This document shows, one piece after another, positions 57,433 through 64,000 of a stretch of DNA of 64,000 bases. Source of the stretch: Trichocladium uniseriatum (Eukaryota; Ascomycota; Sordariomycetes; Sordariales; Chaetomiaceae); NCBI GenBank assembly GCA_017139535.1, contig WOUO01000038.1, positions 185,614 through 249,613 on the forward strand. Direction: 5' to 3'. The translations under genes were made by a program, and so were the position numbers. The notes under the pieces are model-generated. The model ran no database searches. It was not told the origin of the DNA and was given only the letters and a program-made list of their open reading frames with translations. Positions within the stretch are counted from its first letter, which is position 1. Each line of letters begins with the position of its first letter.

Positions 57433-58062
57433 TCAAGCCTCTTTAATCTTTTTATCCACCGCTTCTCGCTCCTCCCCGCCCTTTCCATTTCCCTCCTCCA
57501 GCGCAGGCCTCTTCATCCCCTCAAAATGCCCAACCCCACCCCTCAACGACATCCCATCATTCCACACCCACACCCTCACAATCCCCTCACCCACCTCCCC
57601 CGTCTCCACCTCGGCCGTGTTCATCATGACCGGCAACCCATCATCAGCCGTGACATACCCCAACTGACACCTCACCCCCTTCTCACCAAGGAACCGCTTC
57701 CCCCACTCGCTAAACACAGCGGCCAGCTGATCCGCCGTAAACCACCCCTCCCCCTGCCAACCCCCTTCCTCCTCATCCATCACCACGCCCCTTTCCACCA
57801 AGGTTTTAAAAACCGCTCTCAACTCCCCCATCGTCGGTACTCGCATGGTACTAGTAGGAGTAAGAGAACACTGGTTCTCCACGGACAGGCGCAGCGCATA
57901 CAAGCCGCACTCGAGGTTTGTCCCCGGGGTGGGGAGGCGGGTGTAGGTGCCGTCCGGGAAGGCGTCCCAGAAGCGGTGGCGGGCGCGGACGTAGGCGGTG
58001 TAGCGCGGGAGGGAGGACTTGACGGGGTCGAGGAGGATGTCGGTTGCTTGGGAGGTTGTCAT
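57433..58062 (-). CDS. Hypothetical protein, possible OTU/papain-like cysteine peptidase
   Basis: A single exon of 209 residues from the ATG at 58062. No family is firmly recognised. The segment GTNLECGLYALRLSV at 48-61 resembles the nucleophile region of papain-like and OTU peptidases, with Cys52. Near the end, VWVWNDG followed by GHFEGM at 178-182 could supply a strand plus catalytic His179, the usual C-terminal arrangement in OTU proteins. Between them lies MGELRAVFKTLVERG, an alpha helix, and WFTADQLAAVFSEWGKR. Codon usage is strongly GC-biased. The charged C-terminus (EEREAVDKKIKEA) is likely disordered. The peptidase assignment is inference from a two-motif pattern. Confidence 0.62.
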   Translation of the reverse strand: MTTSQATDILLDPVKSSLPRYTAYVRARHRFWDAFPDGTYTRLPTPGTNLECGLYALRLSVENQCSLTPTSTMRVPTMGELRAVFKTLVERGVVMDEEEGGWQGEGWFTADQLAAVFSEWGKRFLGEKGVRCQLGYVTADDGLPVMMNTAEVETGEVGEGIVRVWVWNDGMSLRGGVGHFEGMKRPALEEGNGKGGEEREAVDKKIKEA

Positions 58063-59616
58063 TTTGTTATTATGTCAGTGAAGTTATTTGGGGGGTTGTT
58101 AGTCTGAGACAAGTTTGGGGTTGGGTTGGGTTGGTGGTTGGGTGGTTGTGTGGTTGAGTTGGTGAGGTTAGAGGCGAAAAAGCAAGGTCACTCATCAGTA
58201 CCTATCTCTGGACGGGATACAGAGAGGGGTTGTGGATGCAAGTTGTTGGCGTTGGCTGTTGGTTGCGTCTGGTGGGGCCTTAGTCAGCTCCGAGCTCCGT
58301 CTCCCGTCCCTTCGCGCCCGGTCGGTCCACCGGGGAGGGATCAGCGGAGGGGTGGGTACCGGGCGGCCGGGACGCAGGTGCGCCAAGATATCGGGTCAGC
58401 AAAGGGGTGCTTGGCCTGAAAATACTGTCGATATCGTCATCAATGATCCTCTGATTCATCCGTTATGTGTCTGCTGACTGCATGGAGAGCACGCTCCAGC
58501 CACTTTCAGTAAAAAGATGCCATGATGGTCGAATATAAGTCCGATATGCTACCTGACGAATGGACTTCTTGTGAGATGCGCTCTGTTTGTTTCTACTCGG
58601 CACGTAACCGGCGAATTACAGTGTACTGCGTACCCAAAAAAAAAGAAAACAGGAGGTGACGTTGGTCTTCCGTACAGCGTACCAAGATAGGTCCATATGT
58701 GGCTGAGATCTGTGTAACCTACGGATAGACCCGGCATCTTCCAAGGAAGCATCAGAGAGACTTCTAGAAGAATATGCGCCTCGGAGTTGTCGTGTCTGCA
58801 AGCGCCAGCGTGTGCCGCCTGCCGGGATACTTCGTACAAAAAAGCAAATGCCGTTGGAAAATGGGGGGGGGGGTTTCTGAATGCTGTTAGGTTCGTTGCC
58901 ACCGTCTACACACAATGCCTGATCCTGGCTCTGTGGTGCTGAAGTGCAGCTAAACCGATTGCGTTATTATGGTTGCTGTGTCTGAATGGACCTTGGCTTG
59001 AGTATCATTGAGAGAAGCAAAACACACGAGTCACCTCATCGATGCCGACGATCACCAAATTGGACCCGAGACGTAAAGCAAACAGTTTACTTGGACGAGC
59101 ACATGGTCCGGCAGCCGTTGCTTGTGTGGTGACATAACTCGCATAAACGCCAGAAAGACCAGCCCGAGCAAAGAACCTTTTGACTGACAACCGCTGCCGC
59201 GTAACAAAGGAAAAGAAAAAAGGAATTACAAGTTTGAGAGCAACCCTACGGAAACCGGAACCCAGAACCCAGGTTTAGTTGAGACCACTCCGAATGAGAA
59301 GACCGCAATGTGGGTACCATAATGGGCAGCCTTTGCCACCCCCGTCGGCTTCCGCGTCGGCTACTCGTCGAGTAAGTAGCTGAAAAAGAAGCTGAAAAGC
59401 AGCTGGATAGCTAGAACCAAAGCAGAAGACCTGTCGTTGATGACGTTGCTCCGAGATGCCAGCCAGCCAACCATGCATAATGTTCCCGTCCGACTCGTGT
59501 GCCCGAAAATCACGACTGCTCCCCAGTCTTGATTTGCTCGGCACGAGTCCACCTCATTACCCGTCATGTACACGTTCCGCCCCGCTTCCTCATACCCGCT
59601 CTAGTTGCAACCCCCC
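58063..59616. other. Intergenic region
   Basis: About 1.55 kb: the promoter of the 57433-58062 gene, with a GGTT-rich repeat at 58117-58164, and the 3' side of the RAS gene. No gene, RNA or transposon recognised. Confidence 0.5.
58117..58164. repeat. GGTT/GGGTT-rich simple repeat
   Basis: Imperfect GGTT/GGGTT units about 55-100 bp upstream of the minus-strand ATG at 58062. It is in the promoter or leader and too irregular to be telomeric. Confidence 0.6.
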
Positions 59617-60474
59617 TCACATGAGGACGCACTTGGAGCAGCAGCCGGCCTGCGTGTCCTCGTCGGCCATGTCCATCTTGCCCATGGCGGCGCTGTTGTG
59701 CGAGAGGCCGCTGCCCGAGGCCGGCCCGCCCTGCATCTCGCGGTTGTACCTCCTGATGGCCCGGACAACTTCGAAGAAAGCCTGCTCGACGTTTGTGTTG
59801 GTCTTGGCCGACGTCTCGAGGAACTTGCACCTGAACTCGTCCGCAAGCATCTTGCCCTCTGCAGTTACGTTAGCACTCAGCATTGTGAAAAAAGCACGAG
59901 ATAGTTCAACACACCCTCAGACGAGACCTTGCGCTCGTTGGCCAAATCCAGCTTGTTCCCGACCACCACCATGGGGAAGGCGTCCTTGTCCTTGACTCTC
60001 AGGATCTGCTGCTGGAAGGTCCGGATCTCATCAAAGCTCTCGCGCGACGTGATGGAGTAGACGAGCAGGAAGCCCTCGCCGGTGCGCATGTACTGCTCGC
60101 GCATCGCCGAGTACTCTTCCTGGCCGGCGGTATCGAGAACATCGAGCAGCGCCACCTCCTCGTCGACAATGCACTGCTTGCGGTAGGAATCTGCAGAGGA
60201 AAAAAATGAAATGTCAATCGGCCGGCCGCCCAGGGTTTCTCAACGACGGTCATGCGCACCTTCGATGGTCGGGTCATATTCGTCGACGAAATGCGACTGG
60301 ATGAGCTGAATTGTGAGGCACGACTTGCCGACGCCACCACCGCCAACCACCACCAACTTGTATTCTCTCGTGAACTGGACCGACCCCAATCACGTCAGCC
60401 AACAAAGCCCCAAGAACGCCATGCAGGCAATCCTTCACGGTTGGGGGAAAATTGCAACAAACCTTGGAAGCCAT
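59617..60474 (-). CDS. ras-1: Small GTPase RAS-1
   Basis: Four exons from the 5' side: 60474-60463 (only 12 nt, MASK), 60374-60260, 60190-59915 and 59858-59617, giving 214 residues. Features are the P loop GGGGVGKS at 15-22, effector region YDPTIEDSY, switch II DTAGQEEYSAMREQYMR, NKLD and ETSAK base motifs, a Gly/Ser hypervariable region, and the C-terminus GCCSKCVLM: a CaaX box with upstream cysteines for farnesylation and palmitoylation. Sequence is closest to Neurospora NC-RAS/RAS-1 rather than RAS-2. It signals from the plasma membrane to adenylyl cyclase and MAPK cascades. Intron phases close exactly. Confidence 0.95.
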
Positions 60475-63463
60475 TGCTGTGATTGTGAACTGAACGATTG
60501 GAGGCCGAACGAAAACGTCAGACCACACTGGGGAAAGAGAGTCGCGTTGATTAACGACGAATTATGGGGTCGCTCGGGCAACGGCGAACAAAACTACCGA
60601 TCGGGTTTCGCGGGGAAATCGGTTGTTGAAGGGGGTATCCTGGATGCGAAACTGAAGTCGTCTGGAAGGTTCAAGGAGAAAGAGAGAGGCGCTTGCGGTG
60701 AAAGGGGGGAGAAGGAGACAGGCGTCCTTGTGGTGGGGATCGGCAATTCGAATTTCTTCTGGGGGAAAACGGCTTTGCTGCTTGCGCGTGCCGGAACGAA
60801 GCCGTCAACTATCGGACGAGCGACGTGTTGGGTAATGGAACCGTATCCCGAACTACTTCAATCGAGGGCAGGGTGCAGTGCAGGAAAAGAAGCAGTACGG
60901 AAAGCAGGTCGAAAGGAAAGAAGGGAAGAGCTGCAGCCGACCAGCGCTTTCGTTTCCAGGCAAGGTCAGGGAAGGTCAAGGTTCAAAGGCACGGGCGCAA
61001 CGAGACCGACGCTAGTAGGCTAGCAGGCAAAGGCCCTGGGCGAGGAAGGGTCCGTGTGCCCTGCTGGGGGGGTGCTGGGGCGCTGGGGGGCGCTGGGGGC
61101 AAGTGGGCAAGGCATGTTCCCTTTCTGATTGGCAAATGGCGTGCCCAAGATGTGGATGGTACGAAAGTACTTTTTGGCCCGATCCTCCCCTATCAGCTCG
61201 CCTTGTCCTCTTTGGGGGATGATGTCCAAATTGGTTTCCAATATCGCGTCTCCCTTCACACTGTGAGGCCAACTTCAAAGGTCGTTCTTAGAATCACATT
61301 GGAGAATGTTCAGATGCTTTTGCGCTCACGGAAGTCTCGGAGACAAGCACATCACAAGCCATATCCCGCGACAGCTCCAGTTCTTTCTTTGTGCAACACA
61401 AAGAACGGGGGTTTGATGAGCAAGCGGCATCAAAAGACGACCTTGACGCCATTCTATCCCCACATCTACCGTAGCGCCGTGATCCTGGCCGAGAGTGGAT
61501 GCAAGGGTCTGGCCCAGCAGGCACCTTCCCTGGCAACTCTGAGCGATTTGCTATGAATTCCAGTCCTTGAGCTTGAAGCATGAAGGTCACAAGCCACCAA
61601 GTTCAACAAGCGTTCAGAGTGGCCAGTTATCGACAACTACACTACTCAGTAGCGCCATACCGAGGAACGCTTTTGACTACGACCCTTTCGAGGCTTGGCC
61701 GGCACTGTGCCACGGATGGGACGGAGGACGGGCATGCCTGCGGGACACGGCAGCGGTCCTGAGTGGTCCCCGCCTTGATGCAGGATGAGATGCAGAGGAG
61801 CCGGCCGGCCAAGCCAAGAGCTGCTGTTGGGAGTTGGTCGCTGCAAAGTCAGTTCCAACGTCAACGTCCAGCGGTTGGTAGGGCTGAGTGCTGAAGGCCC
61901 GCGGCAGGCGACCTGATGAGAGCCTCGCCGCCTCATTCCTTCAGCAGACCCGCAATGTTGTATACGGCGTCATGTCAGCAGTCAGCCACCTCGAGGTGCA
62001 TCTTCGGCCCAGCTATGTACGGGATCTATACACTACTCAGCGCAGCATCAGGGGATGGCTCGTGGCGTCTGGAGGTCCGGGCGTGCCGGTTACGATTCGA
62101 TCGAACCCTCTCTCAGGTCAACGGCACCTCCAGAAAGTTAATTACCGGCCGTTGCTCTGGCTTCCAGAAGACGCAGAAGACCCGGAACTGTGCCGCACGT
62201 GGGAGCTGGAATATTCGGATACCTTGACTTATAATACACAGAACCAGGTCCATATTGCATCAGGACCCTCCTCGAGCTCTCCGCTCAAGTGTGGCAAGCT
62301 CGGTCATGCAATCTGCAATCCTTCCGCTGTGGGCGGCTAGCTGCCGCGAGGAAGCCGAGGGAGGTAGGGTACATAACAGAAATTTAATCCGCCGATTTCA
62401 GGTGAGAAAACGACGGAGTATCGGCACTCCGACTGCCTCTTCCTCCAAATCGAGACATCGGTCAAGGTCGCACCCAGCCGATGAATGCATCCCAACACGT
62501 GTGCTCTCTCCCCGTTTTCCGTTTTTCTGCGCCGCAGCATCGCATCAAGCGACAGCTGCACCCACCCACCCTCTGCCGACTCGAACGCGCTGCAGATCTG
62601 AGTGCCCTGCGTCAGGACCCCGGAATCCAAATCCAGAAGCGGGTCATCATCCACAACTGGAACAATCAGCAAACGCTTTCTCGCTTCGGTGATCATGCCC
62701 CCCCTTGCTCCTGAGATTGCGGCCCGCGTGGGAAGCTTGGTGGCAGAGCAGGGGGGACGGGAAGTGGGATGTTTTCTGGGATCCAGGTCCCCACTGTCTG
62801 AGATGACCGTGACGGTCGGGATGTCTGTGGGGTAAGTCGCTTTTTTGCGGTCGCCGTCAAGGTAAACGGCTGTTTTGTTGTGGTTTTGCTTTGTATAGTT
62901 CAAGTCAACTGGTACATAGTTTTGGGGATTTGTCAACATATGTTTGATCGAGTTCCTGCGTCAGAACCCCATCCTGGCCGACATGGAACTCTTCAAAAGA
63001 AAAGGAGGTGGGGCTCACTATCCTCCGCCAAGACTCCCGTCTGTGATGAAACAATCTTCAGGGGTCCCAGAAGTCCATCAATGAGGACTAATTGGGGGCT
63101 AATGGGGGCGCCTCATTTCCCACGACAACGACCTCTCTCCGGCGCCGTGGGACGTGGGACGTGGGACAAGGCCCGAAATCCCCAAAGAGAACATGAAGCG
63201 AGATCATTTCCCCCGTAGAAGAACATTGGTGGCGCCCCCTATCAGCAACCGAAAAGACCCGAGACCTTCTAGAAGTCTTCTCGAAGAACATCTCGCTTCT
63301 GCTTTTCATTTTCATACTTGTACTGAATACTTTCCGTCGGATTCTCGGTGGACCCGAACAAAGACGCTACGCTTGATATCTGCACACTATCATCAACAAA
63401 TAAGTGGGTTCTTTGTCTCCCGGATCCGGATCTGGATCCGACATCATACTGTGGAGGGTGTAA
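60475..63463. other. Intergenic region upstream of RAS-1
   Basis: About 3 kb. A 200-codon minus-strand frame at 62337-62939 has a stretch of reasonable composition but no recognisable domain, and overlaps a + frame of similar size; neither is accepted. A BamHI-like GGATCCGG cluster near 63423-63440 forms a short imperfect palindrome. No RNA gene noticed. Confidence 0.45.
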
Positions 63464-63910
63464 TTATTCCTTGACTTTAATCTCAACCTCAACATCGTCG
63501 TCCTCTCCTTCAACCTGTACCACCCGGCCTTGGACGTGCTCCACCACCTCCGGCGTGATGCTCTCGAGATATTCCTTGTCTCTGATCGACGAACAATCCA
63601 GTGAGCCGGGGCCATTTTGACTCCGAAAATTGGGGGACAGGAAAGAGAAAGTAGATAGGGGGAAAAGAAAAAAGGAATAAAGATACGCACCTCCCCACCA
63701 GTGTCACAGTATTCCTCTTCTTCTCCCAGCGCGGGTAGCTGCCGACCTTGACCCCCTTAGACTCGACCCGCGCAGCAAGCTCGGTTAAGTACCCCGCGAC
63801 TTCGCTCTCGGGAAGCGGCGTCGAGATAAGCACCCGAACGGTGCCCCTGCCCTCAGGGTCGACCAGCCGCGGCAGGATGGTGGGGGTCAGGCCGTGGAGG
63901 AGGGCTTCAA
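63464..63910 (-). CDS. MoCF/FAD-synthase-like protein, C-terminal part
   Basis: Exons 63910-63691 and 63581-63464 encode about 112 C-terminal residues; the 5' part is missing at the window edge. The conserved blocks are ALLHGLTPTILPRL, STPLPESEVAGYLTEL, KVGSYPRWEKKRNTVTLVG and RDKEYLESITPEVVEHV, joined across a 109-nt intron. I read these as the end of the fungal molybdopterin-binding (MoCF_biosynth) proteins related to FAD synthases, where this tail follows the nucleotide-binding domain. The upstream intron must end at the CAG just above 63910; its donor falls in or near the poly-G edge, so the model cannot be completed. Confidence 0.65.
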
Positions 63911-63964
63911 CTGCGTTTTGTCAGTCCTCCTTATTCTGTATACATAGTTCATGACTGTAGACCG

Positions 63965-63966
<2 letters not shown>

Positions 63967-63998
<32 letters not shown>
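63967..63998. repeat. Poly-G run at the window edge
   Basis: Thirty-two consecutive G followed by CC at the very end. It interrupts the 5' part of the MoCF-like gene and is more likely an assembly or sequencing artefact than biology. Confidence 0.9.

Positions 63999-64000
<2 letters not shown>

Noticed and set aside
62337..62939. 200-codon - strand frame in the RAS-1 upstream region
   Set aside because: No recognised motif, mixed composition, and a competing + frame over the same bases.

Overview
The window reads as nuclear DNA of a filamentous ascomycete, most likely a Sordariomycete and perhaps a member of the Chaetomiaceae or another Sordariales family. Three things point there: short GT-AG introns of about 50-90 nt with CTNAC-like branch points, GC-rich third codon positions, and closest recalled family members from Neurospora and its relatives (HOG1/OS-2, GNA-3, RAS-1, AreB/ASD-4). 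The gene content is typical core fungal chromosome. No rRNA, tRNA, CRISPR array, origin or intact transposon was recognised by eye.

Layout, left half: the 3' end of an INCENP/Sli15 gene (3-1247, +); a large J-domain protein (2858-5703, +); the HtrA-type protease NMA111 (7248-10449, +); AVL9 (11335-14028, +); a mitochondrial-type copper nitrite reductase NirK (16216-17693, +), convergent with an astacin-like metalloprotease carrying three H-type lectin repeats (17926-19696, -); an unrecognised 135-residue protein (20683-21223, +); then about 4.4 kb without a gene; the HOG1 MAP kinase (25673-27201, -); and glycogen phosphorylase (30364-33321, -).

Right half: a class III G-alpha subunit (35515-36843, -); cullin-1 (40329-42915, -); an SRF1-like membrane protein (43759-44947, -); a mitochondrial K+/H+-exchange-related protein (46304-47222, +); a low-complexity protein with a C-terminal membrane segment (47436-48308, -); an AreB/NreB/ASD-4 GATA factor (49620-50646, -); KRR1 (52477-53598, +); a zinc-independent MDR oxidoreductase (53981-55139, +); a conserved-looking locus that appears broken by in-frame stops and a frame excursion (55329-57086, -); a small possible OTU/papain-like cysteine peptidase (57433-58062, -); a RAS-1 GTPase (59617-60474, -); and the C-terminal part of a MoCF/FAD-synthase-like protein (63464-63910, -) running into a poly-G edge.

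The genes do not form one pathway. Several act in signalling and nutrient response (HOG1, G-alpha, RAS, AreB, glycogen phosphorylase), the rest in housekeeping (KRR1, CUL1, AVL9, INCENP, NMA111). The most notable items are nirK, the astacin/H-lectin fusion, an in-frame mitochondrial-presequence-like extension ahead of NMA111, and the decaying locus near 56 kb. Exon boundaries were worked out by hand from splice motifs, phase and family conservation; no alignment or database search was run.
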